Below are positions 7,636 to 15,321 of a DNA stretch of 20,207 nucleotides, one piece after another. The DNA is taken from assembly GCA_964558715.1 (NCBI GenBank), contig CAZLFD010000027.1, positions 1-20,207 on the forward strand, read 5' to 3'. This DNA is from JBGSOV01 sp964558715 (GTDB taxonomy: Bacteria; Patescibacteriota; Gracilibacteria; CAIRYL01; GCA-016699755). Both the position numbers and the translations under genes were made by a program. The notes beneath the pieces are model-generated. The model had not been told where the DNA came from. It was given only the letters and a program-made list of their open reading frames with translations, and did not search any database. Every line of letters begins with the position of its first letter. Position 1 is the first letter of the stretch.

Positions 7636-8132
7636 TCAACAATACCGAACAAGCGGTAGTAGCATATCTAGATTCGCTGATGAGTACTGCCAGTATTCTG
7701 CATTCTTTACTTAACCTTTGCGTACCGGATTTTCATGGATGTACTCAAACTTCTGCCGGAAGAAATATTCTGTTTCGATCTTTTGCGGCATGTTGGTATT
7801 TTGCCAAATAGAAAGCTTTCCATCGGTTTTAAACAAACGCATCAACGCTGGTTCGTGGGAGAAAAGTTCGCCTTTCGCTCCTTTGTCGTGAATGCTTTGG
7901 AGTCTCGCAGAAATCCACTGACGTTTTCATATTCTACCATCAAGTGGACATGATTGATCATAAATACCCAGGCGTAGATTTTGAGCTGCTTTTGTCTTGC
8001 ATAAAACAATATTGATCGCCTTAATAGCTCTCGGCGGTTATGTCGGTCAAATAGGTAATACCAATTCTTTACTGTTAAGGTGAGAAAATAGATACCACCT
8101 TTCATCTCACGATTAACACATACGGATGGCAT
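7636..8132 (-). pseudogene. Degenerate REP-associated tyrosine transposase (RAYT, Y1_Tnp/IS200-like)
   Basis: From ATG 8132-8130 on the minus strand the frame reads MPSVCVNREMKGGIYFLTLT, then WYYLFDRHNR, then IYAWVFMINHVHLMVEY and GFLRDSKAFTTKE. This is the Y1 transposase fold with the HUH motif His-Val-His in NHVHLM. This frame stops at 7842. The homology continues in the -1 frame: GELFSHEPALMRLF, then LSIWQNTNMPQKIETE, then FFRQKFEYIHENPVRKG. A TAA (7713-7711) sits where the family usually has a large residue, followed by VKNAEYWQYSSA, the typical RAYT C-terminal end, and a final TGA (7638-7636). So one frameshift and one nonsense change interrupt an otherwise well conserved gene, which implies recent inactivation or sequencing error. 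It lies between nadA and pyk, in convergent position to nadA. Known: RAYTs are single-copy, HUH-type enzymes associated with REP palindromes. Confidence 0.88.
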
Positions 8133-8184
8133 TGATACTGCAACAGAGGAGTAACACTTTACTGATTCTGTGTAGTTTTGACAA

Positions 8185-8273
8185 TACCAGCAACAAAAAT
8201 TTCAAGGCAGAGTCTTGATCTGACATCTTATGTACTATTTCGTATCGGCTTTCGTCTGACTATTATGCTGGTA
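8185..8273. repeat. 8-bp inverted repeat between pyk and the RAYT relic
   Basis: TACCAGCA (8185-8192) and its exact reverse complement TGCTGGTA (8266-8273) are 73 bases apart in the 142-base gap upstream of the RAYT start and downstream of the pyk stop. It could be an element end or a long-range stem at the pyk 3' end. Eight bases is short enough to occur by chance. Confidence 0.25.
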
Positions 8274-8274
8274 G

Positions 8275-9282
8275 CTAAAAACCCTTCGGTGCGTGTTTGG
8301 CAGAAAAGTCGATGATTTTCGCAAACATTTCCACCGCTTCTATCGGGCGTTGGCCGGCGGCGGTCTCATCACTTAGCATGCAATAATCCGCGCCTTCCCA
8401 CGTTGCCGTGGCGATATCTGTTACTTCGGCGCGGCGTGGGCGGGCTTCGTCTATCATTGAGCGCAGCATGCCGGTCGCCACAATGGCAAAGGTATCAGGG
8501 AAGTCTTTTTTGAGGTCGTGCAACATTTTACGCTGCAACACCGGAATCTGTTCCACCGGCATTTCTACCCCCAGGTCGCCACGGGCAATCATAATGCCAT
8601 CTGCCGCGCGGGCGATACTGCGAAAATTATCGATGCCTTCTTGTGATTCGATTTTGGCAACGACCTCTACATTCTCGGGCACCAGTGCTTTGGCATTGCG
8701 GATGTCGCGTGCATCACGGGCAAATGAGAGAGCGACCATATCGATGTCATGGTTTACGCCAAAGGCGATATCTTTTTTATCTTTCTCGGTGATCGTTGGC
8801 AGGTTCACACGTACTCCCGGTAAGTTCACATGGCGGCGGCTGCCGAGTATTCCGGATGCCAATAATTCCACCACAACACTGCTTTGATGAGTCGAGGTGA
8901 CTTTGGCCGAGAACTTCCCGTTATCCAGCTGGATTACATCTCCTGGCTTGACTGATTTCGGCAGATCCAAATAGGTACAATAGATAAGGCGATTTTCTTC
9001 GTTTTGTGCTGTTTCTTTGTTGATGAGTGTCAGGCGATCGCCTGTTTCCAGTGTAATCGGTTTGCTGAGTACTCCGGTACGGATTTCGGGTCCCTTGGTA
9101 TCAAGCATGATCTTTGTGGGGTTTTTAAGCGCACGGATATTCTTGATCTGCTGCTCAGACCAAGCATAATCGCCGTGCGAAAAGTTGAGGCGAAAAACCG
9201 CAACGCCAGCATCTTGCAGTTCTTGAAGAATGTTTTCACAAGCGGGACCGACTGTCGCGATGATGTGTGGTTTCTTTTTCAT
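8275..9282 (-). CDS. pyk: Pyruvate kinase lacking the C-terminal domain
   Basis: Converts phosphoenolpyruvate and ADP to pyruvate and ATP at the end of glycolysis. At 335 residues it is well short of the usual ~470. The catalytic A domain is complete: RLNFSHG (31-37, with R31, N33 and S35), DTKGPEIRTG (61-70), VVAKIESQEG (207-216, with K210 and E212), ARGDLGVEMP (233-242, with D236) and VATGML (268-273, with T270). The B domain lies at about 71-160. The usual PTRAEVSDVANA and MLSGE.A.G motifs appear as PRRAEVTDIATA and MLSDETAAG, two changes next to the active site. The protein ends about where the allosteric C domain (about 125 residues in E. coli PykF) should begin, and the DNA after the TAG shows no continuation of that domain. 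It is therefore either a naturally short form or a deletion. A promoter lies just upstream and the surface-protein gene precedes it on the same strand. Confidence 0.94.
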   Translation of the reverse strand: MKKKPHIIATVGPACENILQELQDAGVAVFRLNFSHGDYAWSEQQIKNIRALKNPTKIMLDTKGPEIRTGVLSKPITLETGDRLTLINKETAQNEENRLIYCTYLDLPKSVKPGDVIQLDNGKFSAKVTSTHQSSVVVELLASGILGSRRHVNLPGVRVNLPTITEKDKKDIAFGVNHDIDMVALSFARDARDIRNAKALVPENVEVVAKIESQEGIDNFRSIARAADGIMIARGDLGVEMPVEQIPVLQRKMLHDLKKDFPDTFAIVATGMLRSMIDEARPRRAEVTDIATATWEGADYCMLSDETAAGQRPIEAVEMFAKIIDFSAKHAPKGF

Positions 9283-9293
9283 GGTTCATAATA

Positions 9294-9322
9294 ATTATCT
9301 CAATTTTAAGCACGAAATGCAA
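9294..9322 (-). promoter_or_regulatory. Predicted pyk promoter
   Basis: On the minus strand TTGCAT (9322-9317), 17-base spacer, GATAAT (9299-9294). The -10 ends 11 bases before the ATG, so the leader would be only a few bases. It lies in the 58-base gap after the 1303-residue gene, so pyk could be expressed from this site, by read-through, or both. No Shine-Dalgarno is seen. Confidence 0.45.
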
Positions 9323-9340
9323 TGCTAACTTGTCAATCGG

Positions 9341-12300
9341 TCAGAACATGACAGTATCTTCAATGTCCAGATTTTTGATGCTTTCTTCTTCTGCCCAATC
9401 GGTGCTCAGAATGGTGCTGAGGCTATCGAAAGGAATGTTCTTCTGGTAGCCTTTTCCGCCTCTTGTAATATCAATGAAAATACGACGATCAGCGTCGGCA
9501 AGCCCCGAGAGTGTCCAATCTTGATACCTGGCGCTTTGAAAATGGATTCCTGTAGGAGTGTAGCGAATGTTATTCTCGTTGATCTTGATTCCGGCACTGA
9601 TGAGGGCAAAGGCCACACGTTCTTGCTGGTCGATACGGGCCTGAAAGTCGTCGATCGCATCGATCGCATCTTCGGCAATCGTATCGAGCGACTCTGTATA
9701 CACTGTCAGATTCTCAGGTCTTATCACCGCATTTGAAACCTGCTTCGTATCATTGTTCAGATCAAATTCAAGCAAGTGTTGTTGAGTCGGTTCAAATTCC
9801 ACATTTATAACGCGTAAGGTCGTGGGTGAAGTGATAAGAATATCCTTCAGCAGGACATTGAAGCCTTTTTGCGCGAGAACCGCTTGTGTAAGACGCTTCG
9901 TCACTTCGATGACAATCGGATCCATTTTTGCAACAGGGTCTTCTTCGAGTTTTGGCAGGGGATTTGTACGCAACTCACGTAGATCTTCTCCACTATTATT
10001 AATGCGACTGATGCGCAATGCTTCAATAGTCGAAACAAGTTTGTTGAGTTTAAGCTCATTGTCGATTTCGCCGTTGCCCTCTTCTCCGTCGAGTTGGACA
10101 TTGCGGATCACTTCAAACTCCGGAAGATATTCACCACTGAATGTCTGTCCATCTGGTAGTTTTGCTTCGATGATCTCGACTACTCTCGCGTCTTCATCTT
10201 TATAGCCGATCATGGAAATAATCAGAAGTTTGTTTTTCAAAAAATCTTCGCGAATCCGTTCTCCTAGTGGTATTTTTTCTTCTATGATCTGATTCATCTC
10301 TAATAGTTTGCGCTCTTCCTCTTGCATGAAGCTGAGGATTCGCTTGGCATTTTCGCGCTTACGTAGAAGGTTGAAGAGCTCTTCTTTAGTCATCCATCCT
10401 TGTATCTTAAAAACGCCAAGTTTCTCGCGAAGAAACAGTTGTCGATTTTGTAATGCTTCGTAGCTCGCATTTAGTTCCGTGGTCGGACGGATAGAAAAAA
10501 GAGCCTCGTTGATATCCAGCAAATTCCTTGCCATATCCAGTTTAGACTTTTCCAAAAAGATATCTGCAGTTGCTTGATTTTTTTCAATCACTTCCAGTGT
10601 GTTTATCACCGCCATCTGCTTTCTACCCCAGCTAATGGCAATACTGTCGAGCCGCGTGCTGGCATGAAGAATCGCCGGTGTGACGATGTTTAAATGTCTT
10701 CGAAAGAGATCGGCAATGATTTCTCGATACAGATCGAGCAAGATCTTGTTTTTTTCACTCCGCTTAATCGTGCCCCAGTCTTGCACCATGTTCTCTAATA
10801 TAGTCGCCGCAAGGTCGACATCATTATGTTCGAGTGCATCTTCTAACATTGCGAGTGAATTTTGTGCGATAATCCGATCAGCAGCATTATTGAGATTGCG
10901 TTTTCTCGCTTCATCCTGCAATTCTTCTGTGGTCGATATAAGATTTCGATTTGGTGCGACCAGATTGCTGGCTACAAGTGCCTGATCGATTCCTGCCTCA
11001 GACAGCTCGACGGCATTCACCGAGAAGGGCTTTCCTTCTGAAACCAGTTCAGTAATAAACGAATCAATGCGTTCACCGATATCGGCAGATGCATCACGCC
11101 TTTTTTTCTCCGGAAATATGACGGCGATCTCTTGAATACTTGCTAAGATGCCTTTGGTCAAATGACTATTCACCCCTTTTAATTTGAGGTTTTCGGCCAA
11201 TTCTTTCGTGTAGCGATTGTCCTCTACAATATTTTGATTCGCCCAAGAGTCTTGCTCTGCTTGTGAAAAGTGAACTTCTTTTTTGAGTTTTGAAAGATGC
11301 AATTCTGGCAGCGCTCGCGGAATGGAGTTTTCGGCAAAGACAATCCGCTTTTTTGATGGGATTGCAAAAAATGCTTTCTTCTCAGTTTCTGCAGGGGCGA
11401 GCTCAGTAAACAGCGGGTGTAAATAGGATGTTGCCGTGATACGGTCACCGACTTTACTGAAGCGCGCGGAATTGGTTCGGGTATAAAAAATAGAGCGCTC
11501 GAAAGCAATGTGCAGATCGCGGTTACCATATACCCATAATTCACCTTCTTTCATTGATATCACTGGATGCGGATAGATCTGCCGGATGCTGATTTCGGTA
11601 TTATCACGTAGGCGTATCTGATTCCCTTCTTCAAAAGTGATGGTCGCACTTCCATTCTCAATACTGATGTTTTCACCACCAAAAAAAGGATGTTTTCCCT
11701 TAATATAGTAGCTATCGCCGGATGAGAGCTTGATCTTTGTCTCGCCAAAAGCCTCGATCATGTTTTCATGCTGTACAACCTGCTTTTCGAGGGCGCTTCC
11801 ACCAATAAACAAGGTCGTTGCTAAAAGAAAGACGCCCAAGGCAAGTGATGTACCGATCTGTAAAAATTTGCTGAATCGCGAAAACTGCCTGAGGTCCTTT
11901 TTTTCTTTCGATCGTCTCTTCTCTTTACCGGCAACAGTCTCGTGTTCGAACCCGTCTTTTGCATCGGCATCAGCTTTCTCTGAAAGAGCGGTGCCTTTCT
12001 CGGCAAAAATCTCTTTTATGCGCGGGTCGATGACCGGTGCATCGCTTTGCCCTGTTTTTTCGGGAGTTGCAGCACTCGGCCCTGTGTTTTTCGTTTCCGG
12101 TTTTGGCGGTCCTTCTTCTTGCTGTTGTTGTTGAACTGCCTGCTTTTGAGGTTCAAGTAACTGATAGAGCGAATCTCCGGCAGCAGGATTTCTAGCTTCT
12201 TCCGCCTCATGCTTCGGTTCTCCACTCGCCACGACTTGCACTGTAGAACTTTCGGGCGGCGCTTGATCCACAATTTCTTCTTCAGGAGCGGGCGGTGTTT

Positions 12301-13252
12301 GAGGTGTAATTGGATTCGACACTTTTGCGCGAGGCTCAGGAGCCATGCCTCCCATAACTGGTTTCGTGCTTTGCGAATCTTCGTCTTCAGCAAGTGTGTC
12401 GCTTAACACTACCTGCGAAAAAGGATTGTTGGGGTCTATGCCGATGCCGGGCAGATTAATACCAGGGGTTTCTTTTTCAGCCTCATCATCTGGTGGCTCA
12501 CTTTCACTCTCTTCTTCATGCTCGGCTGGCGCTGGTGAAACTGCAATTTTTTCTGTCTGATCAGTTGGCAAAGAGCTATTTTCTGCGATTTTAGAAACCC
12601 CTTGCTTCGGTACCTCAGCCGCAGCCTCGTTTACTGCTGTTAGAACAGCTTGCTCAGCCTCAGGCGCAGTCTTAACTGCTATATCTTGCATCTGATTGCC
12701 ATCCGTCAGCTCTGGTGTATTATGCGGTATCGTTGTTGTCCTATTTTCTTGAGGCTCGGATACCAGCTTAGGTGAGTCTTCGCTCCCGGTGACGAGTATA
12801 TCCTCGTTTGTCGCTGGAATATCTGATGGTTGTGCAGTTTCAGTTGTTTGTTCAGGAGCCGCCGAAAGATCGAGTACACCGGGTACGATGTCTGAGGTCT
12901 CGCTTTCTGAAATTACAGGAGCCACGGTTTCGAGAGGCGCTTCGCCAGATTCTGGAGCGGCAGTTTCAAGTGATCCTCCTCCAAGCGTTTCTGTGAATTC
13001 AGCTGGCGCTAACGTCTTTACAGCATTAGTTTCTTGCGGATCTACATCTACCGCTTGTGCGTCGGCTGGCGCACCAAGGTCGATTACACCAGGTTGCATT
13101 TCTGGTTGTTCTGTTGCTTGCGCATCTTCTGCAGCAGTGCCCCGTAAATCACTAGCAATCTTCGCTCCATCTGCGTTTGCAGATGAGCCTACGTCGTGTT
13201 GGGGTTCTGATCCTTGCTGTGAGCCGTCATTTTGTGGTTGATCTTCTGGCAT
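9341..13252 (-). CDS. Large single-pass membrane protein with acidic disordered N-terminus and FecR-like segment; function unknown
   Basis: 1303 residues. Residues 1-445 are low-complexity, rich in Glu, Pro, Ala, Ser and Thr, with a loose internal repeat (PGVIDLGAP at 54-62, PGVLDLSAAP at 124-133) and a Q-run (374-378). A basic patch EKRRSKEKKDLRQ (444-456) precedes one membrane helix at about 463-486. By the positive-inside rule the acidic tail is cytoplasmic and the ~815-residue remainder is outside. Residues about 505-620 are beta-rich and resemble a FecR-type domain (NGSATITFEEGNQIRLRDNT, then VISMKEGELWVYG). From about 650 to 1050 the protein is mainly helical with coiled-coil-like stretches; the end (1105-1303) is alpha/beta. 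I do not recognise the whole protein. It is divergent from obg, with the best promoter of the window, and an AAGGG lies 10 bases before the ATG, the clearest ribosome site here. A cell-envelope or signalling role is inference. Confidence 0.9.
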   Translation of the reverse strand: MPEDQPQNDGSQQGSEPQHDVGSSANADGAKIASDLRGTAAEDAQATEQPEMQPGVIDLGAPADAQAVDVDPQETNAVKTLAPAEFTETLGGGSLETAAPESGEAPLETVAPVISESETSDIVPGVLDLSAAPEQTTETAQPSDIPATNEDILVTGSEDSPKLVSEPQENRTTTIPHNTPELTDGNQMQDIAVKTAPEAEQAVLTAVNEAAAEVPKQGVSKIAENSSLPTDQTEKIAVSPAPAEHEEESESEPPDDEAEKETPGINLPGIGIDPNNPFSQVVLSDTLAEDEDSQSTKPVMGGMAPEPRAKVSNPITPQTPPAPEEEIVDQAPPESSTVQVVASGEPKHEAEEARNPAAGDSLYQLLEPQKQAVQQQQQEEGPPKPETKNTGPSAATPEKTGQSDAPVIDPRIKEIFAEKGTALSEKADADAKDGFEHETVAGKEKRRSKEKKDLRQFSRFSKFLQIGTSLALGVFLLATTLFIGGSALEKQVVQHENMIEAFGETKIKLSSGDSYYIKGKHPFFGGENISIENGSATITFEEGNQIRLRDNTEISIRQIYPHPVISMKEGELWVYGNRDLHIAFERSIFYTRTNSARFSKVGDRITATSYLHPLFTELAPAETEKKAFFAIPSKKRIVFAENSIPRALPELHLSKLKKEVHFSQAEQDSWANQNIVEDNRYTKELAENLKLKGVNSHLTKGILASIQEIAVIFPEKKRRDASADIGERIDSFITELVSEGKPFSVNAVELSEAGIDQALVASNLVAPNRNLISTTEELQDEARKRNLNNAADRIIAQNSLAMLEDALEHNDVDLAATILENMVQDWGTIKRSEKNKILLDLYREIIADLFRRHLNIVTPAILHASTRLDSIAISWGRKQMAVINTLEVIEKNQATADIFLEKSKLDMARNLLDINEALFSIRPTTELNASYEALQNRQLFLREKLGVFKIQGWMTKEELFNLLRKRENAKRILSFMQEEERKLLEMNQIIEEKIPLGERIREDFLKNKLLIISMIGYKDEDARVVEIIEAKLPDGQTFSGEYLPEFEVIRNVQLDGEEGNGEIDNELKLNKLVSTIEALRISRINNSGEDLRELRTNPLPKLEEDPVAKMDPIVIEVTKRLTQAVLAQKGFNVLLKDILITSPTTLRVINVEFEPTQQHLLEFDLNNDTKQVSNAVIRPENLTVYTESLDTIAEDAIDAIDDFQARIDQQERVAFALISAGIKINENNIRYTPTGIHFQSARYQDWTLSGLADADRRIFIDITRGGKGYQKNIPFDSLSTILSTDWAEEESIKNLDIEDTVMF

Positions 13253-13266
13253 ATCTATAATCCCTT

Positions 13267-13295
13267 TATTATATAATTATTTAGAATTAAAGTCA
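13267..13295 (-). promoter_or_regulatory. Strong predicted promoter of the 1303-residue protein gene
   Basis: On the minus strand TTGACT (13295-13290), 17-base spacer, consensus TATAAT (13272-13267), in an AT-rich stretch. This is the closest match to a sigma-70 consensus in the window. AAGGG follows the -10 and precedes the ATG at 13252 by a normal ribosome-binding distance. Confidence 0.75.
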
Positions 13296-13343
13296 ATAAA
13301 TCACCGTTCTCTTCTGCACTAAATTCAGGCACAATGCTGAGCG

Positions 13344-14669
13344 ATGTTTTGTGATATAACTGAAATAACGGCAAAAGCAGGGAAAGGCGGAGATGGTCTG
13401 ATTTCTTTTCGCAGAGAGAAATATTTGCCGAAGGGTGGCCCCGATGGTGGTGATGGGGGCAGGGGAGGAGACGTGATCATCCGTGCCGATCAGAACCAGA
13501 ACACGTTGATCGAACTCCACACCAAAAAGTACTATGCGGCCAAAAAAGGCGTATCAGGAGGTCCACAAAAAAAGCACGGTGCCGCTTCAGAAGACTGTAT
13601 TATTATCGTACCGGTGGGATCACAAGTCTTCGATACCGATAGTAAAGAATTACTCGCAGACTTGGCGATTCATGGGGATGAATGTATCGTCGCTGTCGGC
13701 GGGCGCGGAGGTTTTGGGAATGCTCATTTTACGAGTAGCGTGCGCCAGACACCGCGCTTCGCAGAATTAGGCGAACCAGGAGAAGAGCGGAATCTACGGC
13801 TTGAACTCAAACTCGTGGCAGATGTTGGTGTGATCGGGCTACCCAGCGCAGGAAAATCCACATTCTTGGCAGCTGTTTCGGCCGCTCGCCCTAAAATCGG
13901 TGATTTTCCCTTCACGACCATTATTCCTAATTTAGGTGTGGCACAATTGTCAGAAGGCCGATCGATCGTCGTATGCGACCTGCCGGGGCTTATCGAAGGT
14001 GCGAGTGATGGCAAAGGTTTGGGTCATGAATTTTTACGCCATGTCTCGCGTAATCGTGTTCTCTTGCACTTGATCGATTGTACCAGTAAAAACATCATTG
14101 CCGATTATCAGACGATTCGCACTGAGTTAACACGATTCGATTCAGCATTGGCTGAAAAAAAGGAAATCATCGCTTTTTCTAAGGTCGACCTACTGGGGAA
14201 TGATCCTGAGCTCATTGCCATGCTTAAAGAAGATTTTTTCCGCGAGAGCGGAGTGCACCCAGATAACATTTTTTTGCTTTCATCCGTGGCACAACAAGGC
14301 ACACAGACGGTGTTAGAAAAATGCTACGAACTCGTCGAAGCCCGCAAAGCTGAAGAGCTGCAAGAAGCACCAGAAGCGTCGCGACCAGCACAAGTCTTTC
14401 GCCCGCATCTGGTACAAAATCCGAAAGCGTTTGAAATTACCCAAGAAGAAGAGAATACCTTTCGCATATCCGGTCAGCGAATCGAGCAAATCGTAATCCA
14501 AAGTGATTTTAGCAATCCTGAAGCGGTGTTACGTGTACGTGATGTACTGCGAAAAATGGGGATTGAAAGCAAACTCGTGGCTCGGGGTGCTGTAAAGGGC
14601 AGTACGATTCGGATCGGTGAGAAATCTCTTGATTTCAAGCCAGATATTTTTTCCCGCAAAAGCGCATGA
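13344..14669 (+). CDS. obg: Obg/CgtA GTPase
   Basis: A 441-residue essential GTPase that takes part in late 50S ribosome assembly and stress signalling. The N-terminal glycine-rich Obg fold is at 1-158 (GKGGDGLISFRREKY, then GGPDGGDGGRGGDV). The G domain follows with G1 GLPSAGKST (165-173), G2 FTTIIPN (190-196), G3 DLPG (212-215) and G4 SKVD (279-282, Ser in place of the usual Asn). An OCT domain is at about 363-434 (FRISGQRIEQIV to TIRIGEKSLDFKPD). The start MFCDITEITAKAGKGG suits the family. There is no Shine-Dalgarno; a -10-like CACAAT (13330-13335) ends 8 bases before the ATG. Its TGA stop overlaps the pth ATG in an ATGA, so the two are translationally coupled. Confidence 0.97.
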   Translation: MFCDITEITAKAGKGGDGLISFRREKYLPKGGPDGGDGGRGGDVIIRADQNQNTLIELHTKKYYAAKKGVSGGPQKKHGAASEDCIIIVPVGSQVFDTDSKELLADLAIHGDECIVAVGGRGGFGNAHFTSSVRQTPRFAELGEPGEERNLRLELKLVADVGVIGLPSAGKSTFLAAVSAARPKIGDFPFTTIIPNLGVAQLSEGRSIVVCDLPGLIEGASDGKGLGHEFLRHVSRNRVLLHLIDCTSKNIIADYQTIRTELTRFDSALAEKKEIIAFSKVDLLGNDPELIAMLKEDFFRESGVHPDNIFLLSSVAQQGTQTVLEKCYELVEARKAEELQEAPEASRPAQVFRPHLVQNPKAFEITQEEENTFRISGQRIEQIVIQSDFSNPEAVLRVRDVLRKMGIESKLVARGAVKGSTIRIGEKSLDFKPDIFSRKSA

Positions 14670-15226
14670 AGCTCGTCGTATTTTTAGGCAACCCCGGCGA
14701 TAAATACGCACAAAACCGCCACAATGTGGCGTGGCTGTTCGCTGATTTCCTGCGTGCAGAATGGAAAATAGATTCCGGTTTTTCCCGGGAAAAAAAACTT
14801 TTTGCACATACTCTCGTGCACGATGCTGACGGTGTAAAGATTCTCATGCTCAAGCCGACGACATTCATGAACCGTTCCGGTCAAGCCGTAGTCGCTGCAC
14901 TTCGTTTTTACAAGCTCGAATTCACGGATATTTTAATCGTTTACGATGACAAAGATATTCCGCTGGGCAAGGTCCGTTTTCGAGAAAAGGGAAGCGGAGG
15001 AGGGCACAATGGCATGCAAAATATTATCGACCTGCTCGGCTCTCAAGACATCGCGCGCCTAAAAATCGGCGTAGATAATGAACTGCGACAAGAGCTCGAT
15101 ATCGATACATCTACCTTTGTGCTGTCAGACTTTACGAAAGCCGAGCAAGAGCTGCTAGCTGCCGAAGTTTTCCCTGCCGTATTCGAGCGCCTGTCGCAAT
15201 GGATTACGCCCGATACTGAAGACTAA
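14666..15226 (+). CDS. pth: Peptidyl-tRNA hydrolase
   Basis: Releases tRNA from prematurely dropped peptidyl-tRNA by cleaving the ester bond; cytoplasmic, 186 residues, normal length. The active-site set is complete: N9 in LGNPG, H19 in RHNV, N69 in FMNRSG, D94 in VYDDKDIPLG and N115 in GGGHNGMQNI. The usual RHNVG reads RHNVA, a mild change. It begins inside the obg stop codon (4-base overlap), so it is in an operon with obg, a linkage often seen for translation genes. The frame ends in TAA and no clear terminator follows. Confidence 0.97.
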   Translation: MKLVVFLGNPGDKYAQNRHNVAWLFADFLRAEWKIDSGFSREKKLFAHTLVHDADGVKILMLKPTTFMNRSGQAVVAALRFYKLEFTDILIVYDDKDIPLGKVRFREKGSGGGHNGMQNIIDLLGSQDIARLKIGVDNELRQELDIDTSTFVLSDFTKAEQELLAAEVFPAVFERLSQWITPDTED

Positions 15227-15240
15227 GAATTGTAAGGTGT

Positions 15241-15310
15241 TATTGATCAATACTCTTCATGTATAAATCAGGCTTTTATTTTCATCTATAATTTGTTATA
15301 GTATTTAGGA
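15241..15310 (+). promoter_or_regulatory. Putative promoter/ribosome site region of the secreted-protein gene
   Basis: The 95-base gap after pth contains a perfect 12-bp palindrome TATTGATCAATA (15241-15252), a consensus -10 TATAAT (15287-15292) without a good -35, and AGGA (15307-15310) 11 bases before ATG 15322. The palindrome could be an operator; that is a guess. Confidence 0.35.
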
Positions 15311-15321
15311 CATAAAAAAAA

